Assembly (NCBI GenBank): GCA_030062745.1
Contig: CP099841.1
Coordinates: 9,132,501-9,196,500 of the forward strand
Reading direction: 5' to 3'
Length of the DNA: 64,000 nt
From: Capitulum mitella
Lineage: Eukaryota > Arthropoda > Thecostraca > Pollicipedomorpha > Pollicipedidae
Positions 9,814 through 35,600 of this stretch are shown piece by piece. Made by a program: the position numbers and the translations under genes. Position 1 is the stretch's first letter; each line of letters begins with the position of its first letter. Below the pieces are notes generated by a model, which saw nothing but the letters and a program-made list of their open reading frames with translations, had not been told where the DNA came from and ran no database searches.

Positions 9814-12800
9814 CTGCGGGCGCACGGTGCGGTCAGATGGCGAACCTCGGCCCGGAACCCAATCTGGAGACCCGGCTCGCGACAACACACGAGAAACTCC
9901 AAACTGAAAAAAAAACATCAATCTGCCGAGTCTGGCTCCGACCTGCTACCCTACGTAGCTATTTACACCCATCTTCCCCCATGCTTACACCATATCCTAA
10001 AACACTAAACATCCTACACAGGATATTCCTGGTTGTGAATGCCCCGCCGTGAGTTTCGACGCATCACAGCCCATCTCTCGACCACTCTATGAAGAGCGAC
10101 GAGCACTTCACGGTTCGCTACACTGCGGGTGAGACGGCGTCACAGAGCGCCACCGCCGCTCGGCTGTGACGTCCGTCTGCCCACCGTAACACCCGTCAGG
10201 AGACAGGCAGACCTCACCCGACACGCGGCGCCCACCTGGTCGACGACAGTGCCCGGCAGCACGGGGTCGTGCTTCTTCATCTCAGCGTGCGCGTGCATGC
10301 GCAGGAAGGAGATGATCTGGTCGGCCGTGATGCCCGAGCGGAGCGCCTGGCGCACCGAGTCCCGCGTCAGGATCGCCACCGACAGGTTCGGGAACCTGTC
10401 AACGGAGGCGGCGTCAAGCACCTGGTCACAGGACCCGCCGGGTGGCAGCACCGCGACACGCAACCTGGGAATATCAGCGGATATACGGGACGGCCAGTCC
10501 AACGGAGCGGGTGAGTGACAAGGGAATAATGAATGACGGACGCAAATCACCTTGCCGTCAACTGGATACAACCACGTTTGTGCAAGCCGCAGTGACGTGA
10601 TGATATCTCCACAGGACACTTGTAAACGAAAACACACATGCACTGCCGAGACTGGCTGGACCCATCGACTATGGACGAAGCCATATGAATAAGTCAATGA
10701 CTGGTAATTATAATATATAATAAGTAACTATAATATATAACAAGTAATGACTGGTAAGTGGTCTGTGGTTGTCATTCAGCAATCACAGACCACTCTCAGG
10801 TCACTCCACAGTCATGCCGCCAATGCCAGCCCGCACAGACTATCTCATAGTTAGCACCAAACGTGTACGTGATCTGTACACCGATGCTACTCCAGACTAT
10901 TCCAAAACTGGTACATCTGCAAGCCATCTCACGTGAAGACCACTTCATGGTGCCAGTTCTGCCCCTCTCACCTGTGGACCAACTCACGGTGTGAGCCCCG
11001 CCGCCCTCACCTATAGACCGTCTCACAGTGCCAGTCCTGGCCCTCTCACATGTAGACCATCTCACGGCTCCAGCCCGCCCCCCCCCCCCTCACCTGTAGA
11101 CCATCTCACGGTCCCAGTCCCGCTGTTCCCACCCGTAGACCATCTCACGGCCCCAGCTCCACCGCTCTCACCTGTAGACCATCTCGCAGAAGAGGCCGAC
11201 CAGCGCCACCTGCAGGTCGGAGGAGCCGTACGCGTACACCCGGTAGTTGGTCTCCACCACCAGAAAGCCCTTGGCCTGGATGGCGAGCCGGCGCCGCGAG
11301 CCGGCCGACAGGTCCAGCGCCAGCCGGGTGGGATAGAACCGGCCAGAGCTCCGCTGCCCGGCGGCACCGACCTGTCAGACAGCCTGCAGACAGCCCGCCC
11401 GCCCCACGGCGGGGGATGACACGGGACTGACCGGCAGACGGGAGGGGAAGGGGCGGGGCAGGACGATGGAGGATGGTTCGGTAGACGGGGGGAGGAACGA
11501 TGGAGGATGCCTCGGTGGACGGCGGTGGAGGGAGAGAAGAGCGGTAGACGGCCCGGCGGAGGAGGGAAGGCTACAGGAGACAGCCCGGCGGAGCGGAAAA
11601 GTGCGAGGATGACCCAGGTCGGTCCGGCAGGCCGGGAGGGGAAAGGGACTGGTTGCAGGCGGAGACGGCATGTTGTAGAAGGGAGTGCAAGATGTACGCG
11701 TCGCGTTAATTCATGTTGTGTGTTGTGCAAGGTTCTGAGTTTTGTTGAGATAAGCTACGTGGTAGGTTTCTGGCCCAGGTTGACTGCATGCGAAGAACGA
11801 TTTCTGTTTTCAACAGTAAAAATGGCTGAAAAAATTACTACCGAACTCAATCGTCACCGTAACGATCAATATGGTATTTTTGAAACAAACATCTTATCAC
11901 ATTTTATAACTGGAAACATCAAAAGCCGTGCACCGCACCTTCCGCTGGTACACCAAGCCGAATTCGCGGAGATGCTGAAGGAATGCTAGCTGCTTCTCAG
12001 TCATGCCGTCCGTGACGTAATCCTGGAAAACATCACCAAAAACACCGATGATAAACACCGTGTGATGACTATTTATCAAAACCAGAATGCGCGAAAAGCA
12101 CCGAAACTACGTCAGTCCCAGGCAGACAGCTGATCCGGCCCACAGATGGCGCGCGCTCACTCACGTTGCCCAGTTTGGAGAAGCCCAACTGCAGGAGGAA
12201 CTTGAGGCAGTCGACCTGGTCGAGGCCGTGGTAGTGGCACGTGTCCAGATACTGCAGCAGGAAGTACCACACCTGCGCGCCCGTCTCCATCAGCAGGAAC
12301 TGGAAGCCCTGGCGCGTGATGACCGGCTGCGGGGTCGTCCTCGTCCCTGCCGGGCGCCACGGCGCACGCGTCACGTCACGCCACGTCACGCGGGACCGGC
12401 TGGCCAGCAGGGACGACCAACGTGCCGCGACTGGCACGAACCGCACCGATACCCACATGCTGCAGGCTCAACCACGAACACACAAGCTGTTTCCACCATT
12501 TCCCAGTTACGTGAACTAAGAATTTGCATGGAATGTTCTTCTCAAAATGACAGCAGAAACTTACGAAGAGAAACAGGTATTACATCAGGGCCGACAAAAA
12601 AAAAAACGGAATCACCAGGCCCATACAGACCAAAAATTCACAAACCGGGGTGACACAACGTTCCAATCATCCTGCTATCCAACTGGCACAAGAAAAGACT
12701 GTCGACGGAAACAGCAGCACTCCAAGAGCGGCTCAACGGAGCCACTCACGTCTTCATGAGGCCCGAGTGGAGCAGGATCCGCACGGCGTCCACGGCGATA

Positions 12801-14789
12801 CCCTCCTGCTGGGAGGAGCCCACCATGTAGTGCAGCACGCACTCCCACCGCTCCATTGCGTACGCGTCGAGCGCCTCCACCGTGCGGGGGTACGGGTCCG
12901 GGGAGCGGCACTGACGCAGACCCTGGCTGACGCCCCTGCAACACCAAACACCGTCACTTGTTACACCTGACGGCCAAGTGCACACAACGATGTAGGCCCT
13001 GGCTGATGCCCCTGCAACACTACATACCACTACATTTCATAGTTATTGCACTAGCACATGCCTAGACCACTGTGCCCGCGATAAGTTTCGGTGCAGCAAA
13101 CAGAATAACTGCAGCCACAACATTCCACAGTCAATGACTGTTGAGGGAGGACATAGCAGCCATCAAACAGCCATAATTTTTGGGGCACCATAATTTTTCC
13201 AGTTCAATGTAAGCAATGTTGTTCATGCACTGCCACAAGCCCCACTCTTAAGAATGTGGTCATTCCTTTCTTAACCCCAAGAGTTATATATGCAGGCAAC
13301 CAGCCCTTCAGTAAGACATAATGACATTTTTCCTGGGTTCTTAAAAATCTATGCATTAAATGAATCCAGAGCCATATTTTTTATGTCTTACCCTTCAAGA
13401 AGACACACACGGACATTTTTCCTAAAGACGTCATTCAGCACCCAGCCAGGGAGGCCACCAGGCAACTGAACCTCATGCCAGATGTGCAGCTCAATCAGTG
13501 ACTGGGCAATTTCACTGACCTCTCTGGAAATAGCAAAGCACAATAGCCAAAACATTATTAGACAAAATACAGTGTGCAAAACACAGCTTAAATAACTCAG
13601 AGTAACTAGGCTAATGCTGTTACTTTCCACAAATAGTTAAAACAGGCACACAGCACAGAATTCAATAAAAATGTTTTCTCTGGGTGAAAATAGTTCCTAT
13701 ATTCTGCAAGCAATGTGCAGCATTTCTAGCAGATTTCACACACATTCCATATATCCCATATATCCCATTACCACCATTAAATGCATATGAGTTTTAGTTT
13801 AAAACACATCAAATAGAGACAAGCAATCTAATTCCTGAAACCTATTATTGCAATCACTTGTTCATACATATGGCAGAAATAACACATTCATTTTTTCTTC
13901 ATAGGGAAACTCACTTGGCATGAGAAGTGTCAACCCAAGAAGTGGTTACTGCTTTGGGTATTGGTTGCTCAACAAACAGAAGTCTCATGATGAATAGCTG
14001 ACCCAACTTGGGAACCTCTCTGGAAACAATGCCATATTTAGTTGCTCTAACTGCTGACTGTATCTGGTACTGATCTGACTTGCATGACTGCATCTTTCAC
14101 TTGTGAAATCCCTGACAACATGTGACTGGAAGCTGCTTTGATAAACAATGAGCAGCCAGCAAGTCTGATATGCTCCTTGTTTGCCACTCAGACCAGGGTC
14201 AGCAGGCTAGCTGGCTGGGCCTTATTTTCTTGCCTCTTCATTTATTATGCACATAACCCACATCATGACAAAAAGAATGTTGGGAACACAATCCCTGAAA
14301 ACAGCATCATGAATTGGTGTTTATGATTCAGACTAAAAAAATTGCAACTAACTTGGAAGACATGTTGCTAAGCAGTAGCTGTTATTTTGGCATGAGTTAC
14401 AAAAATATCAGACTATTCATGTAGGGTATGCTGGAATTGTGATGGAAAAAATGATAAAGTAAAACCAGTCTAGGAAAACTTACAGGCTAAAAACTGGTCC
14501 ATATATGTAATCTGTGAAAAACATTATCATGCTTGAAAAGAACATTTTCTCTAAACTGAAGCAGTTTGCTGTTTTCTGTCCAATCTTATTCAATCTTGGG
14601 TGTTCAGTGTAGGTATTATCTGTCTATAACAATAGCACATATCTAACTATAAGAACATGCTTACCTGAACACAGCTAAGCATGATGCTGGGTGGCTGTAC
14701 AGCTGATCAATAACATCAGGATGAAGGGTCTTCAGGTAGTCCTGAAGATTTTTGCACTCCAAGTGCTTTAACCCTTGTGGCTTAGCCAT
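9592..14789 (-). CDS. GTF2H4: TFIIH subunit p52 (GTF2H4/Tfb2)
   Basis: Exons on the - strand: 14665-14789, 13915-14019, 13392-13523, 12750-12935, 12165 to about 12326, 11939-12022, 11172-11353, 10236-10395 and 9592-9813. The start ATG at 14789 gives [18 protein letters not shown], matching the human N-terminus after its first few residues. Later blocks match p52 in order: [96 protein letters not shown], and the C-terminal clamp [15 protein letters not shown] to [10 protein letters not shown]. The product, about 450 residues, is a core TFIIH subunit that binds and stimulates the XPB helicase in transcription initiation and nucleotide excision repair. All junction phases fit except that between the exons ending at 12750 and starting near 12326 (see findings). 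Confidence 0.95.
10930..11185 (-). repeat. About 40-bp tandem array of a GTF2H4 exon end plus donor
   Basis: On the + strand, variants of CTCACCTGTAGACCATCTCA recur at about 10966, 11006, 11045, 11089, 11128 and 11167. On the - strand each reads as TGAGATGGTCTACAG|GTGAG, i.e. the last bases of the exon 11172-11353 plus its donor. The true exon end is the rightmost copy; the others lie in the intron as decayed decoy donors. Spacing is 39-44 bp, and one unit has been stretched by a poly-C run near 11077. Confidence 0.88.
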
Positions 14790-15260
14790 TTCCAGGAAAA
14801 AATAGCGCAATTCTCCAGAAGGCACAGGCAGTCCGAGAGACACTAGAACAACCTTAAATAGCTCCTGCACTATTTCCACAATGAAAAGAAGGAACAGTTA
14901 AACAAGAATGATGCACATTTCCCCACTGCTATCTTGCAACACATGGTAACAACTCCGGGACCCCAGTCCCACGAGTCCCCGACCTCAAGCTGATGGACCC
15001 GTATCCCTGAAGAGCACTTTCTCTCGCTTTATTAAAGACTATGGAAAATGCTTCTCGGGCTTATGTCATGCCGCAAACAACCGCTAACGGTCCTACAACC
15101 CCAGCTACTTCAAATGCCGAGTTAGCTTCTACCCGAATTCGCCCTATCTTCTCACTAACTCCCACCAACGCGATCGCATCTTTTCTTTGTCAGAAGAGCG
15201 CCATTGATGTCGCCATTTCGAGCAATGGATTTCGTAAGCTAAAATGTTTATTATTTCAAG
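14790..15260 (-). promoter_or_regulatory. GTF2H4 5' flank and likely promoter
   Basis: This is the sequence just upstream of the GTF2H4 ATG. No TATA box is evident. A + strand frame of 99 codons (15041-15340) opposite the gene shows no family resemblance and is treated as chance. The region is inferred to be the promoter only from position. Confidence 0.35.
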
Positions 15261-17581
15261 CCGATTTGTTACTTCAAGTAATGGCTCTCACGCCAACAAA
15301 ATGGAAAGCTGAAAACGGTCCCAGTAATCGCAAAATTTAAAAATACATGCTGCTTCATGCTAATACGCATAAAACACTCCAATTTCATAAGTTTTAAAGT
15401 CCAGTTAAAATAAACTTCGCAATTGTGTACGTTTGTCGGCGCTTGCTAAAATCCAGATCAGAAAAATTAAAGTAGCGGTTTCATGATTCTCCTGTAAAGC
15501 TTTACGAAATCCAGACGTCCGTCAATGACAACGATGTCAAAGTCTTTCGTGCACCCTTTAGTGCGAGAGCGAGGGCCCAAGCGAACGACTGCCAAATTCT
15601 CCAATGCAGGCTGAAGATTGAGTTCCATTGTTATCTTCATTCTGTGTGTAAAAACATCCTGTTTTAGTATGTATATATATGGCCCAAGTCACAGTACAGC
15701 ATTAATATACGTAATATAAATAGCGAAGGATTAATGATAAGATTATCCGGAGTTGGTAGGGGCACCATCATGTTTTTAAGACTGTTGCCCTACCCACCCT
15801 ATCGGATGCTACAACCATGATCTTACAGCTTTCAGTGGCTCCATGGGTACAGAACAACCATCGGACGATCGACATTGCACTTGGTGGCACGGACTGGAAT
15901 GGAAAGGACTAGAACTAATCGGACTTGAATGACCCAATCTTGTCATACGTGCATGGGTTACTGGAAGTGAGCGACGATTTATCTTGATATGACTTATATC
16001 TGTCACGTTTGGCATTAGTGGCAATGTGCCAATATGTATTGCCCATCTGCATTTACTTTGAGATGGTCCAATGCGTTCACAGAAGAACACTGCTCAAAAG
16101 CCATCGACGTAAAAAGATGAAACACAAATACATTGTGTAAATAGATATATTTATTTCATACAGTCCCGACATGCCATTCATGAGGGCTTTTCCATTGCAA
16201 CGTACGACCACAAACCATATCCAAGTAAAGCTTATCTCTCCCCACCTTCTGACAACCAACTAGTTCAGTCTGCTTGGACGCCTGCCCGTGATACACACTG
16301 GGGTTTCCAGGAGGCTATCCCACATTCACCATATCCAGTCCTGTGCGCTTTTCGTCACCAAACGACTCCGGCGGTCACCGAACAGCGGCCACATGTATCT
16401 GACATGCGGTTCGATACCCATTTTTACAAGGAAACACCCATCAAACCTAGCTGGGTCGGATTCGAGATTTCGCCAAATGGAAAAGATTCACAGTACTCCA
16501 GGTCTACACGGACGCAAGACGAAGAAAGAGCCATATTTGTGAGGTTCTCAGTGACGAGCGTGGAGCACCGAAAGGCGCAACAGCCCGTTGCCAACAAAAC
16601 ATCGTCGAAAGGGTTACTAAACACGGGAAAATAAAACAAGAATGGAGAAGAGGCAACACGACACGCTTCTTACACAAGCACGGGTACCTCCGCGGGTTAC
16701 ACTGGGTCATAGATCAAGCCTTCTATGTTCAGCCGTCTACTCTACTCCTTTACCGTAGTGGACACATCGCCCGAGACTAGGCGACTACGAGCCCAACTTT
16801 ACAAAAGATTTGAAAGACAAAAACTACACACATGACTGATACCCAGCCGACCCTCCTCGCGGCTGTCCTACTCCGTCGCGCGGGAGATCTGGACAGCTCG
16901 ACCGCCGACAGACTTCCCCGCGCGAGATCTCGCCTAGCTAGCAGCGCAGGAGATCCAGTCGGTTCGCCGTCTCTCTGTTCCACGCGTCCCCTCTACGTAA
17001 ATGCCGGAGATCTGGCCGCTTCACTCTCCCGCTCGCGGTACCCGCTGGATGACGTCTCTGGCAGTGTCGAACAGAGTGTCGAACGCCCGTGCGGCATGAT
17101 CGGCTGACCTGGAGACAGACAACGCTCTCCCCACCGAGACCGGGCTCGCACGCCGGCTCCATGGCGGTGACTGACACGTCGACTGCACACGCAGCTACTC
17201 TGGTGACCCTGGCGGCTACTGGGATACCCGAGCGGGCCGGCAGCCCTCCGGTGTCGCCCGGCTGTGACTGAGATGGCAGGGTGCGCAGGCCGCACTGCGC
17301 GGGCCTCCTGGCAGTGACCCGGACGGCGGACTGCGCAGACCGCTCGTCTGCCGCCTCCCGTCCGCGCCTGACCGGCCGGCGGGCCGCCCGCTCCTCTCGT
17401 CTGAGATCCGGCGCCGCCGGCCGCGCCGGCCCCGCCTCCGGCCGAAAGACTGTCCCCGCGGCGTCCGGCAGCGGCCCTGCCCTCTCTGCGACCGCGGCCG
17501 CCGTCTGCGGCCATCCGACGCCGCTCCGACCGCCCGGCCGGCCGCCGCCGCCCGTGAAAGACACCCGACCCGCCGCGGCCC
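15261..17581. other. Intergenic, likely including Atossa 3' UTR
   Basis: There is no coding exon between the GTF2H4 start and the Atossa stop. The right part, from 17581 down to about 16130, is the probable Atossa 3' UTR because a - strand AATAAA lies at 16155-16150. The remainder, 15.3-16.1 kb, looks unique and non-coding. Confidence 0.5.
16150..16155 (-). terminator. Candidate polyadenylation signal for Atossa
   Basis: TTTATT on the + strand reads AATAAA on the - strand, about 1.43 kb downstream of the Atossa stop codon. It sits in an A/T-rich context. Inference from motif and position only. Confidence 0.4.
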
Positions 17582-29435
<11,854 letters not shown>

Positions 29436-32164
29436 GTCCGGCCGCACCGCTGAAACACGGGGGACGAGCGGTCAGCACGGGTCACGGGTACGACGCGGGC
29501 GTACAAAGACCAGTCAGAGCTCGCGTGAGGACCGGCTGGTCGGAGAAACATAGAAAGACCTGCATAGCAGTCGACCCGACGTGCAAAAACGGATCCACGG
29601 TTCAGAAACACAAATGCCAACAGATTAGCTGATCACACACACAAACACAAACCCGCAGGTCAGGTGGCCCTACACACATACGAGCCCGCAGGCCCGACAT
29701 ACACAAAGGCCTGCAGATCAGCTGACCTGACACACAGACGCCCACATACCCGCTGGTCCATCATCGAAACACACGGAACAGCCAGTTATGGGAGACAGAA
29801 GCACACAAAAACCCGCTGGCACGACCGGCTGGTCCGGGTGGAGCGACGCCCAGTCTGACCAGCATATTAATCGCTGTGCTGTGCTGGGTCTGAGGTCCCA
29901 TGCTCGATGCACTGTCCTGACAGCACAGCGAACGCCCTAGCACTGCTTCGAAAGTTCCGATCAGAGTTTACGCATTTCTCCGAAGCAGGTTCACCTTGAC
30001 GATGACAACGCGTTGAGAGCGACAAACCCGAACGTGCCGTTATATCATACTCGTTACTGGTCACGACGCACAGTGACGGTGGCGGTTGCACCACCGCGAT
30101 GGTGCAGCTCCCTAACGGTGTACATTTCCAGCTGCACTCGGCGCAAATTGGGTTTCCTCTAGTTTGCGGACTGGCATGCCTCTGGGACTGAGGTACACCG
30201 CAACAGGTGGCCGGTCTGGAGGGGCCGTCCTCGGCGGGGAGGGAGAACGAGCGGATCCCGCGGGAGTGTTACGCGGGCAGGCAGCGCGCAGGACGTTCGT
30301 TCCAGTTGGATGGTCCCCATCTCCGCCGCCAGAGGTCGCGGCGGTGTCTGTGTTACTGCGTCCTTTGCCAAGCACGTGGGGTTCCGAACGAGGCCAGCCG
30401 TTCCCGGCCAGGGTGACTGCCAATGTTCGTGCAGGATGTTGGCGTTTTTGCTGCGCTATTTGAGCGCGCAAATCACGCCAAATTACTGAGAAATAGCCAC
30501 ATCACCCACCACCAAGGTGACCTATGGGGAAGGATAGAAACAACACAGGCTACGGCCAACGCCTACCAATAAAGCAAGAAGGAAACGGAAACGGTCAAAG
30601 CGGGCGCCATGCCCCACAACGCTGGAACCCATTACGACCGCTAATGGGCTCAGGAACAACGGAGAAGCTTGCGTTACTGCAGCAATAAGGAACAGGGTGC
30701 ATACCCACAGCGGCTCGGAATGCCATTAAGCAGCGGAATGCCTTTCACCAGTGAGCTCTGTATGGTTCTGTCGCTGGGGCGCCACAGCACTTTCAACGCC
30801 GCAACTACGCATGTTTTCAACGCTGGAAACACTGCACAGGGTGCGTGACTGAGGTTCGGTGTTGTGACACCGGAGCCCCCGCCCACTCGGGCTGCTGGCA
30901 TCGGGGTCCTGCACAGGTTCGCCGAAATCGGAGCTTCTGACACGATTTCGGCGCGGCGTGACACAGATCTGGGAGCGGGGGGGGGGGGGCTGCCGTGCGG
31001 CGCGGGGACGACGCCGCCGTCCGCCGCCGCCGCCGACCGTCGGGACCCGCCCCGCCCCGCGGCAGCGCCGGCCGCGGTCGGCCCGCCTCAAGGCTGCCGG
31101 GGGCCGCCCGACGGTCCGGAGGCAGCGCGGCAAAGCGTGATCAATATCCGAGAGCGGGCGGCCGCCGGCGGCCTTGAATCCTCGACTCGGTCCCGGCGGC
31201 GCTCGGGCTGGCGGGGACCGTCGTCGAAAGCGGCGGGCCACTCACGCGCTGACGAGGCGGCCGGCCGAGTGGCCGCCAGCCAAAGCCGGCCGAACCCCTG
31301 CAGCGGGGACGCATGCGCAGAGAACAACAACGACAAAAACGCTGCCGACAATTAGCGCCTACAGTTTCCCAGGTATCGTAATGACATGAAATTGGGCCGC
31401 AGTTCAGCGGTTTACTGTGGAAAAACAGCGCCAGTGGGCGGCTGCCGGGCTGGTCGCGCCGCTGCCAGCCGGCGCCAGGTAACAAAGAGGTCGCCTATCC
31501 GGCCAAACTGACGGTAACAAATGGAAGCCGGCTGCTGGGGGAGATAGGGCGTGATCCGTCACGCTCCCACGCGGCCGCCACTCCGACAGGACGCCGCTAA
31601 CGCATCCCACTTGAGAGAACGCAACAAAAGGGACGCCTGCGTGTCGACGTGGCGCCGCGGCAGCGGCGTTCCCTGGCCCGTGTCGAGGACGGTCGCGGGC
31701 CGCGGCCAGCCGGCCCCTCCGCCGCGGAGTTCGACCGCCGCCCGGACCAGGCGTCCCGGCCGAGAAGCCGCACCAGCGGCGTCTCGGCGGCCGCCAGCCG
31801 GGCGGACGCACGCTCCGACGCGCTCACCTATTTCTGCCGTCATCGCGCCGAGGCCGTAAAACGGCACGCCGGCCGCGCCGTCCTCTCGCGTCCCACTGCG
31901 CCCGCAGAGTGAGCCCGCCGCGGCAGCAGCCGGCCCAGTCCGGCCACACGCGCTGCTGCAACCCCGCCTGCCACACGCGCTCCGCCACCCCACGCACAAC
32001 TGAGGCGGCCCGCGACGTCCGAGGCCGCCCACGGCCGCCGCGTGGCGCACACGTGTCGGACGCGCACGCACACCGGCCAAGGAGGCAGGTCAATAGCGAC
32101 AAGGACGCGCCCGACCGGCCCGGCGACCTCGGCAACACGGGCCCGGCGGCGGACTGGGGCCGGC

Positions 32165-32625
32165 GGTGACCCGGCCAATAGCCAGCCGGGATACAGGGCA
32201 GGCGGCGTGCACCAGACGGCGTGCACCGAATACACAGCCAGAATACAGGGCCCATGGTGTCCCGGCCAACAGCCAGCCTGGGTACAGGGCAGGCGAGATC
32301 AAATACCCAGCCAGGGTACAGGGCCCATGGTGTCCCGGCCAACAGCCAGCCAGGGTACAGGGCAGGCGGGATCAGACACCCACCCAGGGTACAGGACAGG
32401 CGGGGCATATCGGACACCCAGCCCGGATACAGGGCAGACGGCGTGCGTTGAACACCCAGCCAGAGCACAGGGCAAATGGCGTACACCAAATACCCAGACA
32501 GAGCAGAGGGAAGACTTTGTACGCCGAATACCGGGCCAGGATACGGGGCAAACGGTGTGCACCGAATACCCTGCCAGAGTACAGGGCAGACGCCGTATAC
32601 CGAATACCCAGCCCGAGTTACACTT
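32165..32625. repeat. Degenerate minisatellite of about 39 bp
   Basis: The recurring core is CCAGCCAGGGTACAGGGC followed by AGGCGGGATCA-like or CCATGGTGTCCC-like blocks, about 11 copies over 460 bp. Copies degrade to the right (CAGAGCAGAGGG, CCAGGATACGGGGC). A two-unit higher-order repeat of about 78 bp is visible at 32240-32360. Confidence 0.85.
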
Positions 32626-35600
32626 TATATTCAGCCACAGCATATGGTAGGTGACAGAATGAGATTTCTGGATGGCAAATCCTGCTGTCATTCCAAAAGG
32701 CAACATCGGTAGCCGTAATTTCCTGGCGTCGGCCTCCAGCGTTGAGGTCCTCGGGATTAAAACCCGGCGCTCGCAATTATCTGAGGCAGCTACGTGGTAT
32801 CACTCAGCCAAAGGCCCCTCCTTGCGCAACGACAAGCCCTTTTCTACAGCCCAGCGTTCGCCACCGAGCGGCCGCCGTGCCTGACTGTCACCGCCTGACG
32901 GGCGGCGGCGAGACCTTGGGACGCGCGTCCACCAATGACAGTCCATCTCACCCGAGCACCGCGGCAAAGCCCGCGCCGCCGCGGAGCGGGCGAGTCAGGC
33001 ACCCATCCGTCGTCCGAGCGGACAGCGACGTCATCGCAGGCCATCCCCGCGTCTGACGCGCGCCAGCACCCGTCCGAGCAGTGGGGATTAATGGCTTCCA
33101 CTCGGCGCGGCCGACGGGGCTGATCATAGCGTGGTGATGCTCGGACCACAGATGACCGCGTCCAGGAGAAAACAATAGGATGATGCTGACAGCGTGCAGG
33201 AGAATGAACTACTGTTGAGAACGCAGTGGTTTAGAGAGCTCATTTCCCCGAGCGCTGGTGCCTTGTGTCTGCCTATGCGCGCTCATATTCTTACCCTGCC
33301 CTTTGCGTTGGAGCAAAGACCTGAGCAGAGAAAATGGGTGTCGGGATGGGCAAGGTCAGACACCTTTTCAGATAATTCGTTTCCGTGCGGGACCTTATGG
33401 CTAATGCTAAACGCGTGCATGGCTAGTAGGGCCGTTGTCATACCTGCGCTACGGGTTCCTACACCCACGGAACTATGACAAGGGCATACTAAAGGTCACA
33501 GAGCCTCCGCACTGTCGACGCTTACTGACTGCGTCCCACGTTTCCAGCGATGGCGAACCTTCAAAACCGACCGGTCTTTCCCTGGTCCGGCATTGCGCCA
33601 CCACGACAAGGCCACGAAAGCCTGACAACGTGCGGTGTCCTTGGGCCATGTTAAATGCCCGCGGTACAGGTGATCGCGGGCCATGGATAACAAACTCACA
33701 CCGAAACAAGGATGCCGTCAGTCTAAGCGGACCCACTGTGTTTGAAGGACGCACTCAAAGAAACGGCCTTGAACTCGCAAGCTGACGGCAGCCGTGCGCC
33801 GTCAGCTGTTGGCACGAACGCCACAGCTGATGCCAGGTCCGAGCTACAGAGCACGAGTCCCCCGACCTGCCCGCTGCCGCGTGCCGCGAGCTGCGGGCAG
33901 CAGCTGCAGCAGCGGCCACCTGAGGCCAGCTGCCGGTCAGCTGGGGGAGGGGCTGCAGAATCCTCTCACCTGCTGCTGCGCGGAGCAGCCAGTGGGCGCC
34001 CCAGGGCGGCTGCCGCCCGCTGCCGGGGCACAGGCACTGCACCACGGCGCGACACAGCCGGCCGTGCATCGGGCGCCGGCAGCCGACCCGGGCCGCCGCT
34101 CGGCCGGCCGCCGTCTGGCCATCACACGCACCTCATCCCGGCCGCCGCCGCCGCCGCCGGCTCTTTGTCCCCCGTAAAAACGCCGGCGGCGATCGATTCG
34201 GGCCGGGGGGCGGCCGGCGGCGCCCTGTGCGTGCGTCTCAGCTGACCGGGCGGCGGCCGGCCACTGGCGGCGGCCGGCACCACAGGTGAGCCGCCCGCCG
34301 TGCACGGACAGTCGTCACCAATCGATGGCCGAGTGACGGCCTGCGGCTCCGAACTCGGTCGATACGCGCATCCGGCGAGCGGTCGTTCGGCCGACGCCGG
34401 ACTGCCCCGCCGACGCCGGGAAATCCGCGACCCGGATCAAAACATCGACCCGGCCCCTTATCAAAACCGCAACGCTAATGGCAGCCGGGCGCGGCTTTGT
34501 ATAGTGGAGGTAGTTTTCCTATGTAATAAGCTGCTTGATCAGCGATCGCTATCCGCGTGTTTTCCAGTGGTTTGCGAAAACCAACGGCTGGACACCAGGC
34601 TGGACAGATCTGGCCTTCACCATTCCGGCTCGGAAGTAACCACTCGTATTAATTCGGCATCGCGCATGACCGCCGCTCAGCATGAACGGGCGTCGCCAGC
34701 CTGCGCGAGATAGCACAACGAGCGCGCTGGGGAAACCGACGCAGATCACCGCACCAACGGCCTCGAACATAACGGCCTGCCCCGTTACCCGTCAGGTCCG
34801 ACGATGGCACGGGGTCATCGCGCCCCGATACCGCCCATCAACCAGATGCCTCGCCACCGCGGCCGGCGTGGATGGAAAACTACGGAGCAAAAACAGCGAG
34901 CGAACTTTGCTCGGACGGCTGCAGCCACCGCCGCGAAAACATGTTTGTCATTAGCGACACCGCCAGGTCCCCAAACCGTACACAGAGAATCCGACCGGGC
35001 GGTTTACAACACAAGACCGGCGATAGGAAGCTGGAGGCACCACGACAGGGCCATACAGATGCCACAGAAGATTGCGACAGGCATTTCAATAAACAAACGA
35101 AACGCTGTCAGCTGAAAACCCAACGTCAAACAACTCCTACGCCTTCGAGCGTCTTCGCAAGGTAAGGGTGGCAAAGGGATGAAGAGGACTGCGAACCAGG
35201 ATCAATGCAAGGTCACATCTCCTTACCGGCATCCAGCTTTAAACAATGTATCTTGACCTTCAGCCGAGGAAACGTTTGGCATGTCACCTGTCCCCTGGAG
35301 AGCTTGAGTGGCCACAAAACTTCAGCGCTTTGAGTGGATGGCCGAACGATAATCTTTCCCAAGTCAGATATAGTCGCTCATGACACAAGTGATCTCGGGT
35401 CGCACAGAAAAATGTCATCAGAAGATTTGGGAATTCGCGAAGTAAAAACTTGAGCAATCTGTACCTAAAGTGCATCGAAATGCGTTACTGTACGGAAGAC
35501 AACTGCCCTCCGCGAAGGCTGTTCGGTTATCGATTAAACATGGGTAAACTTGGCTGGACACATCGGGCCTCTTCCAGACTCCTCTCCCAAGACCTATTCC

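Noticed and set aside
15041..15340. 99-codon + strand frame divergent from GTF2H4
   Set aside because: No family resemblance or repeated conservation signal; probably chance in the promoter region.
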